64,000 nt of DNA, taken from NCBI RefSeq assembly GCF_002878395.1, contig NC_061121.1, forward strand, positions 131,098,464 through 131,162,463, read 5' to 3'. The number at the start of each line of letters is the position of its first letter. Position 1 is the stretch's first letter. The position numbers were made by a program, and so were the translations under genes. The notes beneath the pieces were generated by a model, which had not been told where the DNA came from, ran no database searches, and worked only from the letters and a program-made list of their open reading frames with translations. This DNA is from Capsicum annuum. Its lineage: Eukaryota > Streptophyta > Magnoliopsida > Solanales > Solanaceae. This document shows, in pieces, positions 11,002 to 22,522 of the stretch.

Positions 11002-13962
11002 ATGGATAAAAGTTTGTTGGATATCATGAATAGAGCTGACCAAAGATATAGAGATCGAGTAGATAACTTTCTTAGTTGGGCGTTCAATCAATCTGGGGTG
11101 AGCACTATTATTTGATGTCCTTGTAAGGAGTATAGCAACACTGAGTTTAAGATGAGAATTGATGTAAGACTACACTTGTTTAATAAGGTCTTCTGGGATT
11201 CTTATAGAGTGTGGGAGTATCATGTAGAAGTGTTGGTTAGCGGTGAAAATTATAATCCTGCTGGTAGTGATGAAGTAGAAGATGATGAAATTAAAGAGAA
11301 CAATGTTATTAAAATTATTCATGATGATTGTGGATATACAAATTTGGAGGATAATAATAATAATTCTTGAGAAGGCAATGAATAGCCAAATGTATATGCA
11401 TCAAAGTTTTACAGATTGTTAGAAGATGCTCAGATAGAACTTTATCCTGGATACTCAAAAGTCTCAAAATTGTCTTTTGTTGTTAAATTACTCTACTTAA
11501 GGTTCCTTAACATTGGAAAAAAAAATCAATGGATAAGCTGTTGAAATTTTTTAAAGAGGTTCTCCCTAAGGGGTCATTTGTACCCAAGTCTTACTATGAA
11601 GCAAAAAAAGTTCTTTCCGATCTTCGCTTGGGATACACCAAAATTGATGCATGTAAGAATGATTGTATATCATATTGGCGTGATTATTTGAATTTCCAAT
11701 CATGTTCCAAGTGTGGTGAATTTAGATGAAAATCGAAAGATTATAAAGGCAAGAAAGTGGTTCATTAAGTATTTTGGTATTTTCCAATCAAACGAAGACT
11801 TCAAAGATTGTACATGGCAAAAGAGATGGTAAAAAATATTAGGTGGCACAAGGAGGAAAATATTGATGATGGTTGACTCAATAGAATGAAATTCTCTTGA
11901 TAAGTGTTATCCTACCTTTTCAGCTGAGTTAAGAAATGTTCGATTAGCTTTTACAAGTGAGGGTTTCAACCTAATGGGAATATGAGTTCTAATTATAGTA
12001 TTTGGCCAGTCATGCTAGCTTCATATAATTTGCCACCATGGGATTGCATGAAAAGTCCATATTTCATGATTAATCTTCTGACCTTAAGTGTCCAGGCAAT
12101 GATATTGATGTATACTTACAACCAATGATTAAAGAGTTAAATGAATTATGGAATGAGGCAGAGACTTATGATACACACTCAAAATCTAATTTTCTTATAT
12201 GTATTTCTTTCCTGTGGACGATTAATGACTTTTCTGCATATGATAACCTTTCAGGATGGTCAACCAAAGATAAACTTGCATACCCTTTTTTCCAAAAGAT
12301 ACATATTCGATTTCTTTACGTAATAAGTTATGTTATTTGGGTCATCGCTGTTTTCTTTTGATGAAATGTCCATGGCATAGAAATCGAGTTTTATTTAATG
12401 CAAAAGTGGAAATGGGGGATGCACTTATTCCTTTAATAGGTGTTGAAGCACTTGTGCAATTAAAAGCTTTGGCCAATATGACTTTTGTTAATGTCCAAAA
12501 GAGAAAGCATAATATTTCTAATTATGCTTATAATTGGAGAAAGAAAATTATCTTTCTTAAATTACCTTATTAGGATGGTCTTGACTTATGACATAACCTT
12601 GATCCAATGCATATAGAAAGAAATGTGTGTGAAGGTTTTTTATCAACTATGATGAGTATGGTTGGAAAGACAAAAGACACATTGAAAAGTAAATACGATT
12701 TGATGGACCTTGGAATTAGGAAAAGTTTTCATCTAATTAAGCATGGAGATAATATATTGTTACCGATGGCATGCTATGCTTTGTCTCCTAAAGAGAAGTT
12801 AAAGTTATGTTATTTCTTAGCTAATTTGAAGGTTCCAGATGCCTTTACATCAAATATTTCTAGGTGTGTTAATGTGTGTGAGATAAAGATACATGGATTG
12901 AAGTGTCAAGATCATCATGTATTATTGTAAGATACTTTACTAGTACCTATACGTGGCTTATTTCCTAAGGAAGTTTTCGAACCAATTATAGAGTTAGGTA
13001 ATTTTTTCAAGAATCTATACTATAAATGTCTGAGAATTGAGGATCTTGATATCTTAGTGTCTGAAATTCCTATAATATTGTGCAAACTTCAAATGGTTTT
13101 TTCTCCAGCGTTCTTTGAAGTCATGATTCATTTGCCAATTCACTTGGCAAGAGAGGCAAAACTTGGTTGACCCATTCAATATAGAAACATGTACCCTTTT
13201 GAGAGGTATTGTCTCATTCTAAAATTAAATGTCAATATATTTAAAACATCATATTCTGTAATTATTTAAATGATAATTCTTTATAGGTATTTGTGAGAAC
13301 TTAAAACATATAATCACAAAATGGTCATCCAGATAGTTCAATTACCGAAAGGTATTTGGCAGAGAAAGCCTTACGTTCTATTATGTCCTACGTCATGATG
13401 AGTTCAATCGAGCATGTATTTATATGCTTCAACATTGTGAAGATATTTCACAATACAAGGAGTAAGTCTCTTTTTAATTCTAATATAATTTGACATTAAC
13501 GCAAACTGTAGGGAATACATAAGACAGATTGAAGTAGAAGGTTGAATGTATGCTCATAGGGTGCATGACAAAGGATTTATTGATTGGTTTCATGCACGTA
13601 TAGGTATCTAATTAAACGAAATAATAAATATTAGCATATATACAATTTTCTTGTACTAGTAAAATAGTATTGCTTGCTTTAATAGATATATGTACTATTT
13701 TCCCAAGGACGTGCAAATGATTAGCTCATAAGATTAGTTGTCGGTCCAAAACCATTGATACATCGATATTCAACATGTATGGTGAATGGATTTAGATTTC
13801 AATAAAAAGAGCTTATGAGAAAAAAATTGAACATTGAGTTCTTGTGATGGGAAATGTTTCAGAACCTAATAAGGAGTATTATGGTGTATTAAAAGATATT
13901 CTCTGTAGAAAGCATCTTGCATGGTCTGTGAGCTATAGTAAATTGTGTTGTGTGTTCAATTG
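11002..13962 (+). pseudogene. TNP2-like CACTA transposase relic (Transpos_assoc, Transposase_21, DUF4218, DUF4216)
   Basis: The ATG at 11002 begins MDKSLLDIMNRADQRYRDRV, the Transpos_assoc N-terminus, followed by an SCPC-like motif at about 11113. KGSFVPKSYYEAKKVLSDLR (from about 11567) and ACKNDCISYW (about 11648) are the linker typical of plant TNP2 proteins. The catalytic region shows NDIDVYLQPMIKELNELW (about 12100-12155) and TINDFSAYDNLSGWSTKDKL (about 12220-12280), both near consensus. MHIERNVCEGF lies at 12607-12640. The DUF4218 region includes LPIHLAREAKL near 13135-13165 and MYPFERY near 13190-13210. A DUF4216-like piece is EYYGVLKDILCRKHLAWSVS, about 13875-13935. Many stops and frameshifts are present, some perhaps introns (13250-13290, 13460-13500). 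This is a dead copy of the enzyme that cuts and joins CACTA ends. Confidence 0.88.
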
Positions 13963-14414
13963 ACTAGTTACGGTGTCTTTGTATGATTGAAAATACATTT
14001 ACTAGATAAAATCTATATTTACTTATCAATGAGGATAACAAGTGATAAGATCTTCACAAATCACCTGAAAATAGGTTGTGATGATGGATACTTCTCTATG
14101 GGCTGTCTATATTACTGTTTGCAGAAATCATACCCACATCTTGAGGAGGGGGTGACTTGGTATATCATTCATTTGCAAACCTTAATTGTTTGGAACCATG
14201 ACATGATGGTTTCTTTCTCCTTCATGTTCATAAAAAAGCAAAATCTGAGCTTGGAAGTTGACTTCACAGGTTGTGTGCTTGAAAATAAATCTTGCAGACC
14301 AAACACTATTTTAATATTATTCTTTAAAATTTAATTATCATGTTGAGAAGCCTGGCGATATGTTGGCCTTTATACTTTATTTCTTTGTTTATGTTTGTTT
14401 AACAAATGTACAGG

Positions 14415-16134
14415 ATAAATTTGAAATTCGAAATGGGCTGTTAGAGCATAAGTTGTAAGGCTTTGTGATAAGAATTATGCAAAGACTTTTGAGAGCATGG
14501 AAAGCTCGATTATATGTTATCTACTCTACCTATTGCAATGATAATGATAGATTGTCGCATAGTCCTAAGGATATTGAGTTGGATGACTGAAAGCACCTAG
14601 TGGAACATTTTGGCACTGATAAATTCAAGGTAAAGAACAAATAATTAGGTTGTCGAATTTGGTTTGAGAAAAAATATGTCTATAGCTTCAAATATAACTG
14701 TCAGACACCCTCAGACCTGGAAGTTTTTCTTATCATATCAAGTATTTTTGGTTAGTGGCAAGCTAAGTAATAATACCTCTTTTGCAGTTTCTTAGACTAG
14801 CGTACTTCAAATACAGAACGGTGAACTTGCAACTTGATGTTTCTATCTTATAGCATAACTTCTATCAGCACATTTGTTACCCCTTTCGTGTTTCTTGGAT
14901 ATATATATGTGTGAATTTACTTTGAAATATAGATTGTGTATTGTCTAAAAATTTACAAGATTGTATTTTTTTTTATTTGTTGGTTTGTAAAAAAGAGGAG
15001 TTTTTTTGTTTTATTTGGGGTCGACGCATATTTGATTTTATTGATCTCTAGCTATGCATAAATTTTCTTTGAAATGTGGATTGTGGAATTCTGGTTTGTT
15101 GGAAATAAAAGTCTGGTTTGTTGGAAATGAAATTATTTTGTATAAAGATTGAGGGATGGTTGATTGATTGATTGTTTAATTGATTAGAGATTTCCTAATC
15201 AGGTCACTTAAGTGCAGGTCATTAGTGAGAGAAACAAAAGAAATAGAGAACAGCAAATAACTAAACATTCTTGCAGTACAAGATTATTTGCAGAAGTAGA
15301 GGAATCTACAGTTAAGATACATCATATTTGTTCCCTTATTATTACATATACTTCTTTGATATTTATATAATATTATATAATATTTTGGTTATATAAACAT
15401 ATTTTTCCTTTTGATATTGTAGAGAAATCCTCTAACAGGAGAAACACAGACACCAGATAAAATCTGGGAGATCCAACACACATGTAAAAATTTTAATGGA
15501 AAACGTGTATGGTTGGATCTACAATCTGAACAGATTCATGTAAATTTCTAAAATCACTACCTTATTACCTTTCTGATGTACTATAGTACGCTCAATATAT
15601 TAACCAATGGTTGTAAATAGTTATGTACTATTATAGGGACAGCTCCACAACTTCTTGTTGAATAACAGTCCGAAGAGATTGAGATTCGCATGATCGGAGA
15701 TGTGATTTTATCTTTGGTTCTTGGTGAGAGATCGGGATATATTCAGGGAAAAGGATATGGTAAGAAGCCTCCTAAAAAAAATCAAACACAACAGGCAAAC
15801 ATAGAGGCTAGCGTGTCTTCAGCGATAGAAAGTATGCGTCAAGAGATTTTAACTTGACATGGAAAGAAAGTTTAAAGAAGAGCCTAAACAAATGGATGGT
15901 GATTTAAAAAGAGATATGGATTAATATTTGTTAAAAAAACTGGAAGAGAAGCGTGAACACATGAAAGGAAAAATAGAAATGTTTCAAGAAAAAATGGTTT
16001 TGTCTCATGGCTGGAATGCAACAGGTACTTTCATGACCAACTCATTGTCCAGAAAAGAACCATCAATACTTGACTTTCTTTTTCTTGCAAGTCACAAATA
16101 CAAAATTCATTATTTGCAAATGAAAATGTAATAG
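14415..16134 (+). pseudogene. Second CACTA gene relic (Transposase_24/Ptta type)
   Basis: Pieces in order: LLRAWKARLYVIYSTY then NDNDRLSHSPKDIELDD (about 14482-14590), matching the start of the plant Ptta/En/Spm Transposase_24 family. An intron-like AT-rich gap follows (14640-15210). Next are SERNKRNREQQITKHSCSTR (about 15222-15285), RNPLTGETQTPDKIWEIQHT (about 15423-15482) and VLGERSGYIQGKGYGKKPPK (about 15719-15778). The tail is a Lys/Glu-rich coiled coil, LLKKLEEKREHMKGKIEMFQ (from 15928). In intact elements this product binds element ends or assists the transposase. Here stops interrupt every segment. The identification rests on the order of the family's motifs; none is complete. Confidence 0.75.
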
Positions 16135-16140
16135 GCTAAG

Positions 16141-17182
16141 GACAATGAACGAAATTCCGAAAATATTACCAAAGAAAGAAAACAAAGAATGATGAGACAT
16201 ATAAGTTGTTGTATCCAATGTGTCTTCAGTTCTTCTTCTTTTCTTTCTTCTCCTAGTTTCTTATGATTGATATTTTGTAGTAAAACCAGCCATCAACATT
16301 TTTATTAGCTTTGTTTCTTGCTTCTTTTAGTCTCTTTGTTTTTTTTGTCAGTGTAATTCTACCCTCTCCCCTTCTCTTGAATTTAATAACTTATTTATCT
16401 TATATCCTGGTATGAATTTGTTGTTCCTCCATCTCATTTTCCCTTTTATTATTTGGATAATTTTTTGAAAGCTAGTATAAATGGGAATACGTTTGCATTA
16501 TCCTTCTGGAATCTTTACCAATCTATGGAACTTTTTAAAGCTTGAGATTTGCATCGAGAAAGATCAAAGTGAAAAAAAATATACACAAGGTAGGATTTTC
16601 TTTTAAAGATGTATAGGTTATAGACTATGATTAGAAGTTGAAATTAACCCTTTCAGGGAGGAAGTTGGAATTAATCCTTTCATGGGTGAACTTGCCACTC
16701 GTTAATGAAATCTTAACCGCTGCCTTTTAGTTCATTTAGTACTTTTATAGCCACTTGGCTCCCATTAGTTAAACTTCCTTTGTATACATTACCAAATCGT
16801 TAGTGTCTAGTTTGCTTCTGAAGCAGTCGGTGATTTTTTTGATATCTAAATAATTATATCTCTTTGGAGTGTATGACCCATAGTTCTCCAAGAATGCTTA
16901 GACTTTTTGGAGATCCTCAACTTTAGATCCCCAAACCCTGATATATTTGTATCATAAGATCTTATTTTTGAAAAAAAAAAAAGTAAAACCAACAGTCCAC
17001 AGTAAATAAATTAGCACCTGCAAAAAGAAAATAAAGTCATGCACCATTAAAGAATATAAATTAAATTCATTCTGAAATCCCATGTGCAATTTGGGAAATT
17101 ATTCGGAGAAGAAAAAACAAGACTTGGGGCTACCAAGAACCAGATTGTCTGAATGTGACCCCTTTTTGATTTTCCTGCTGTT
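16141..17182. other. AT-rich stretch, nothing recognised
   Basis: No ORF with recognisable content, no terminal repeats and no second copy within this window were seen. It includes T-rich runs (about 16225-16360) and an A-run at 16969-16984. It could be the 3' part of the CACTA element or unique intergenic DNA. Confidence 0.3.
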
Positions 17183-17303
17183 AGATTGCTAACTTTTCCA
17201 ACACCCTCAAACAAACACTTCTGATTTTCCTACTAAGCAATAATGTTTGTCAATGAAATAATTAAGGAGATGTATATCTTTGTGATAAGAAATTTTTTTG
17301 GTT
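17183..17303. repeat. Left copy of a ~120-bp direct repeat bracketing the LTR block
   Basis: GATTGCTAACTTTTCCAACA and the next 100 bases recur at 21931-22051 with about 10 differences. The right copy begins exactly at the outer edge of the right LTR. The left copy lies about 290 bases outside the left LTR. It is far longer than a retrotransposon target duplication. Confidence 0.8.
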
Positions 17304-17308
17304 TTCTT

Positions 17309-17588
17309 GGGCCTGATACCATGTTATAGAAATGAACCTTGGGCATAACTCAACCTCCAAATCTAGCTCAAGAGGTAAGGATTACCCAAGTCTATATAAT
17401 AAAACCACTATTCCATTCCCCAATCAATGTGGGACTTTTACCCACTATAAAACCCCCCTCACGCCCAAGCCCAACTGACACTGGCACGTGCACCGGGAGC
17501 CCAAAACGAACCTCACATCCAGGCCCAACTGACACTAGCACGTGGACCGGGAGCCCAAAACGTGGATGAACCTGGCACTAATACCAAA
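17309..17588 (-). mobile_element. LTR-like fragment between two primer-site-like sequences, with a ~54-bp tandem duplication
   Basis: CCTGATACCA at about 17312-17321 and CACTAATACCA at about 17576-17586 look like the complement of a methionine-tRNA-type primer site (TGGTATCAGG and a decayed TGGTATTAGTG). Between them lies text ending in CCCCAATCAATGTGGGACTT (17437-17456), seen in many dicot LTR fragments. From about 17464 to 17564 a block of about 54 bases is repeated: CCCAACTGACACTGGCACGT, then CCGGGAGCCCAAAACG, twice. Family unknown. Confidence 0.45.
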
Positions 17589-18262
17589 TGATATCCTTAA
17601 GAAAGTCTAAAACACGAAATTGACACTAGATATGCAAAAATCAGCGAGCACACAAAGAGAAAACAACACTTAGAAAGAAGATGAAGAAGAAAGATTGCAT
17701 AAATATAAAGATAGTAGAGTGACCCTTGCTTCCACTAGATGATTAACAAAAAGTAGATGTATCAAATCTCCAATCACACGTCACAAATGAAAGTTCAAAC
17801 CACTCTCTTAGGTAGACACAAAGGGAGTTACCTTCCCCAAGCACCAACATTTCTTGCCAATTTGTCAATACAAGTGAAATTCATCACTTAGTGTAAACCC
17901 TAATTTCAGATTCTCCCTCTAAGAGAGGAAGAAAACTACAGCTAAAGAGTATCTCTAAATAATTTCATCAAAGTCTAATGAAAAGTGAAGCAAAATGGTC
18001 TACTTATATTATTACATGCCAAATGACAAAACTACCCTTAATGAGCTAAGGGAATTGGGCGCCTCTTAAGTGTTGCCTTGGAGTGCAAAATGTCTTCATT
18101 AACCTTCACTTAAGGCACCTATTGAGTTCATAAGTTACCCTCATTCCTTCTCTTGACCAAGGCTTCAAAATACTCTGAAAAGTCTTCAATTGCTTACTAA
18201 TTCCGTATCCTTGACCCCCTTGATAATTCCTTGTACTTTTGATGCTCCTTGTGCGTGTATCA
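17589..18262 (-). repeat. LTR of element 1, left copy (3' LTR in element orientation)
   Basis: It aligns along its full length with 21258-21930. Both share AGATATGCAAAAATCAGC near one end and CTTGATAATTCCTTGTACTT near the other. The element's reading frame runs from the interior into this LTR, stopping at 18106. Confidence 0.9.
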
Positions 18263-20018
18263 TCCTCTCCATCTTGAAGGAATTTTCCCTCAAATTCAAA
18301 TCTTGCAAAATCCAAAGAGAGAGCAAAACAAACAAATAATCCTCTTGGTAGGAGGTTTAGTATTAGTAACACACTTATATCATCAACCCATGGTTGCTCA
18401 CACTTGACATATACCAACATATCCTTAGTATTTGACATGCAAAGCTTAGCATAAATGAAACCAAAGACATGAATAACATTAATATCAAAGATAAGAGAGC
18501 ATGACCAGATATTATAAACTTCATACCTCAAGAGTATTCTGGGGTTAAATAGGATCCTAGGATAAGGACTTTAGCCAAGATGGCCCACTTCTTTCACTAT
18601 GTTACCAAGCCCACGATCATTCAAGGCATTACCCACCACTTGGACAAACACAAGGCCACAATGAACAAGATATTTATAAGGGATTTTATCACACAAGTTC
18701 AAAGGATCATTTTCCATATAAAGACCATCTTTACTAGCATCAACACTAACTTGAAAGTTTTTAATCACTCCCTTCTTATGTTCAAGTAGTGACCTAGTTT
18801 TAAGAGCAAGTTGATCATGGTACAAATTAAGGAAGATATTAAGAGAAGAAACATGCACCCCTATGTCAAACAAACCTGAACCCAACACACTAGAGGTTAC
18901 ATCACAACTTTTCAAGCTCAAAGAAGTTCATGGACTAGCCTTCGGAGTTTTGTTCACAATTAAAGAGATACCAAGTAAAAAAGAATGCACTTGTAAACCC
19001 ATCACCACTTCATAAGACACTAAATCATAACATTTTAAGTTCAAGGAAGTGTAGAGTGTAGGAATGTCACCTTGTGGATCATAGGAAGTGTGTTCTTCAC
19101 TTGATTTTGTGTAAGGGAAGCCTTCATGCTCCACATTACAAGGGAATATTTCAAGTTCTCCCTTTATACTCACTCCTTCATCACTTGTCCCAAAATGGGG
19201 TCTTTTGGCCAAGGGCTTGAAGGGAACTTCCTTGGGCTTTTCCTCGGGATTTCTAGGGTCTTAAACCTGCACATGAGGAGAGAAAATACTAGGAAAAATG
19301 GTAGTATTTGGGTTAGTGAGTAATAATGATTCTTTGTGGACAAGATCCACAATCAAGCATTCTTTTCCCCTTCCAACTTCACTAACCACGGTTTCCCTTT
19401 CCCTTTCCTTCTTTTTTTCATACTCTTCTTGTATCTCAACAACAAGCTTCTCTCTATCTTAAGGCTTTACCTCATTATCTTTGGATTCTAACTTATGGAG
19501 AATAGGCATTAGATTTTGTGAAGTGTAGGATTTGTGAAGTGTAGGATTTTGTAGGAGTATTTGGCTCAGATTTATGGGTGGAGTTTGGGTTCCAAGTCCC
19601 TCTTATTGGACTTCGTTCATTTGGGGATGTAATGACCTTTGTAGGGTCCGGTTAGGAGAAGTTTGGGGTTGGTTTAGTAGCTGTTTTTGGGAAACTCTTG
19701 GAGGGTTAAGCATTTGGTAGAGGGTTTCGGGTATTATAGTCATGGAAGAGCTATTGGCTGGGACACTAGACGATGCATGGTAGGGAATAGGAGTAGAAGA
19801 TCGTAAGTTCCTCCTACTTTCAACACGATCAAGTCTTCCACTAAAAGAGGTAATTTCTATCTGCATAGCATCTATATCACTCTCATGTCTCTTCTGAAGG
19901 CATCATGACTATCTTTCATTCTTTGAGAAAAGTCTCAACCCAAGACATCAATTCGAGCCATCAAGGCTCCAATAGCATCATTTTTCAATGGTTGGAAAGT
20001 AGTACCCTCGGATTCCAT
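18106..20018 (-). pseudogene. Degenerate non-pol ORF of LTR element 1
   Basis: On the minus strand an ATG at 20018 starts MESEGTTFQPLKNDAIGALM. One stop and one frameshift later comes a helical piece, then a Ser/Pro-rich segment (19866-19603). Open pieces at 19212-18928, 18921-18571 and 18531-18106 continue in order, the last running through the polypurine tract into the LTR. The end, FEFEGKFLQDGEDDTRTRS, corresponds at DNA level to the end of element 2. It also recalls the NPFQEGEDD-like C-terminus of chromovirus polyproteins (inference). I recognise no gag zinc knuckle, RT or integrase. It is probably a broken accessory or remodelled gag-pro frame. Confidence 0.55.
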
Positions 20019-21244
20019 GGTAAATGTACCTAATAAGAAGCAAAAAACAGAAAAGAGAAAACCTACAAAACAAACAAACAAGTTAGTTCAAGAAGGCCTC
20101 ACCACACTCTCACTCAACCTCACCTCACACTTGGCTTCACAAGTTTTGAGTAATTGGCAATACTTGGAAAGTTACTTGAGTGGTGAGAAGCTTTGGTTCG
20201 GAATCGATTTTTTTTAAATGACTCAAATAAAGTGATGCACAGACTTGAACTAACAAAACACTATGAATTAAAATGAAAAAAGCACACAAAAACTGAAGAC
20301 ACGAAACAATGAACTCTAATCTAATTACTAAACTAGTAGGTACTTACTAGCTTACTAATTAGAAATAGAACCAATAAAATTGAAACTATAAAAAACAATT
20401 AGAAACTAGGAAATCTAAATTTGAACTCAATTCGGTTGGTCACAAAAGTGATGAACGTGGCAGCTTGTAATTGGACGTCAATTTTCAAAAATTTCAAATC
20501 TCAATTAACTTATTTTGGCCAAACACACATAGGAGAAGAAGAAATTTCATTTGGGAGGGAAAAATTAAAGGTTTGGAACCCTTTTGGAGCTTCAAATGAA
20601 TTCAAAATGGATTGGTCCCCCCTTGTACTTTCAATTATACTTTGATATTCCCTTTGTCCCCTCTTCTTTTGGAAGATTGTGAATATTCTAGGGAATATTT
20701 CTTATACAAACAATTTTTACCTTCTCTTTCTTTCTTTTTGTGGATCAAACTAGGACTTTGAATATTCTTCTTCCACAAGTTTTGAAGATGATAAAGAACA
20801 ATATGAATATTTAAGAGTTGACCAAGGTTTAACCACTAGGCAAATGAACCCTAAATTCAATTTTTCTTTTAGATCTAGATAACCTTTGCCAAGAAAAGCT
20901 CAAATATCAACAAATAAGCCACAAATCATCCACAAAACCACAAATCATTCACAAAAGCTTTAAAATGCCACAACAATGGTAGATCTTAGCTCAAACACAA
21001 CAAAATCTTATTTCAAACTTAGATATAGACACTTTAAGTGCTAGAGAACAAGAATCTAACACTTGAAACCAACAAAACACAATAAAATTTAGTAGATCTA
21101 ACTTGTAACTCACGGAGCTACAAAAAATAACAAGTCAACACATTTTTTTGAGATTTTTGGATATTTTGACTTTTTTTTGTGAGATTTTCTTGATAAGGAC
21201 ACTAAAACCAAAATTTAGGGATGTTGGAACAACCCTAACCAAGG

Positions 21245-21255
21245 CTTTGATACCA
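21245..21255 (-). other. Primer binding site of LTR element 1
   Basis: Read on the minus strand the site is TGGTATCAAAG, two bases from the LTR. It differs by one base from the usual initiator-methionine tRNA complement TGGTATCAGAG. The same variant and the same two-base spacer (TT) occur in element 2, so the variant is a lineage feature and not a random mutation. Confidence 0.8.
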
Positions 21256-21257
21256 AA

Positions 21258-21930
21258 TGATAGCCTAAAGAAAGGCTAAAACAAGAAATTGTCACTAGAT
21301 ATGCAAAAATCAGCAAGCACACAAAGAGAAAACAACAGTTAGAAAGGAGATGAATAAGAAAGATTGGATAAATGTAAAGATAGTAAAGTGACCCTTACTT
21401 CCACTAGATGATTAAAAAAAGGAGATGTATCAAATCTTCAATCACACTTCACAAATGAAAGTTCAAACCACTCTCTTAGGTAGACACAAAGGGATTCACC
21501 TTCCCCAAGTACCAACCTTTCTTGCCAATTTGGCAAGACAAGTGAAATCCACCACTTAGTGTAAACCCTAATTTCAGATTGTCTCTCTAAGCGAGAAAGA
21601 AAACTACAACTAAAGAGTATCTCTCAATAATTTAATCAAAGTCTAATGAAAAGAGAGGCAAAATAGTCTATTTATACTATTACATGCCAAATGACAAAAC
21701 TACCCTTAATGAGCTAAGGGAGTTGGGCGCCTCTTAAGTGTTTCCTTAGAGTGAAAAATCTCCTCATTAACCTTTACTTGAGGCATCTATTGAGTGCATA
21801 AGTTCCCCTTCTTCCTTCTCTGAACCAAGGCTTCAAAATACTCCAAAAAGTCTTCAATTGGTTGCTAATTCCAAAGCCTTGACCCCCTTGATAATTCCTT
21901 GTACTTTTGATTCTCCTTATGCTAGTATCC
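21258..21930 (-). repeat. LTR of element 1, right copy (5' LTR in element orientation)
   Basis: Full-length partner of 17589-18262. Its last base is C where TATCA is expected. It is followed directly by GATTG, which is also the start of the 120-bp direct repeat. Confidence 0.9.
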
Positions 21931-22051
21931 GATTGCTAACTTTTGCAACACCCTCAAACAAACACTTCTGAGTTTCCAATTAAGCAATAATGTCTGTCAA
22001 TGATATAATTAAGGAGAAGTATATCTTTGTGACAAGAAATTTTTTTGTTTT
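21931..22051. repeat. Right copy of the ~120-bp direct repeat
   Basis: GATTGCTAACTTTTGCAACA onward matches 17183-17303 and starts at the LTR edge. After 22051 the similarity ends: GTTTTTGTCAGTC here against GTTTTCTTGGGCC on the left. Confidence 0.8.
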
Positions 22052-22522
22052 TGTCAGTCTAGCATCGACCTTTATCGTGGTGACATTTGTTATAGTCATC
22101 AGATAGTTTCCACTTTTACTAGAAATTTGGGACCTAACCTGTTGAACAAATCACAATCACTTGCGTGAATTGAAAATGTGATAAGTGAACAGTTGGTAGG
22201 AAGATTATGTGCTTTTTTGTATTTATCATCAAGGGTAAGCTTGTAGTATTACGAAAGCCTTGACAACCATTGTACATATTACAACTAGCTAAATGGCCAT
22301 TCTTCTTTAGGGTAATATTTAGGAAATTATTATTGGAACTGCTGCATTTGATGAAGTTGTTGAGATTAATCATATTGAAAGAAATAGAAAGAGAGTTTGG
22401 AAGGGATATATTTTAGTTAAACGCCTCACACTTGAGATGCATCAACATTGCTTGAAGCTTCGGGTCCCAGAGAAAAACTGATACTTTATGCTCCTGTAAA
22501 ACCTAGTACCAATCTCCTTCAG
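22052..22522. other. Unassigned single-copy sequence, left flank of LTR element 2
   Basis: No second copy in this window. Together with 27852-28350 it forms the pre-insertion site of element 2, joined at TTCAG. Frames on either strand are short (a 79-codon minus frame at 22134-22373) and match no family I recognise. It could be unique host DNA or an unrecognised old repeat. Confidence 0.35.

Larger units (their letters stand above)
10816..16140 (+). mobile_element. Decayed CACTA (En/Spm) DNA transposon
   Basis: The two gene relics of a plant CACTA element lie in the expected order: a TNP2-type transposase (11002-13962) and a Transposase_24-type gene (14415-16134). I could not locate the CACTA termini, so the limits are those of the recognisable content. 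A roughly 60-bp sequence ahead of the first gene (10819-10879) is repeated ahead of the second (14331-14391). The left limit abuts the unit-derived repeat with no identifiable target duplication. Confidence 0.75.
17589..21930 (-). mobile_element. Non-autonomous LTR retrotransposon 1 (minus strand)
   Basis: Two direct repeats of 674 and 673 bases (17589-18262 and 21258-21930) flank a 3.0 kb interior. The LTR ends are TGATA and TATCA; the right copy has TATCC. Read on the minus strand, a primer site TGGTATCAAAG (21245-21255) lies two bases inside the 5' LTR, and a polypurine tract GGAGAGGA (18263-18270) abuts the 3' LTR. Both match the element at 22523-27846. No reverse transcriptase or integrase is present. 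The outer flanks CCAAA and GATTG are not a duplication, and the left flank resembles a primer site, so the left side was rearranged after insertion. Confidence 0.85.

Noticed and set aside
22134..22373. 79-codon minus frame as a possible host exon
   Set aside because: No recognisable domain, no splice-site support and no neighbour exon could be established. Kept only as unassigned sequence.
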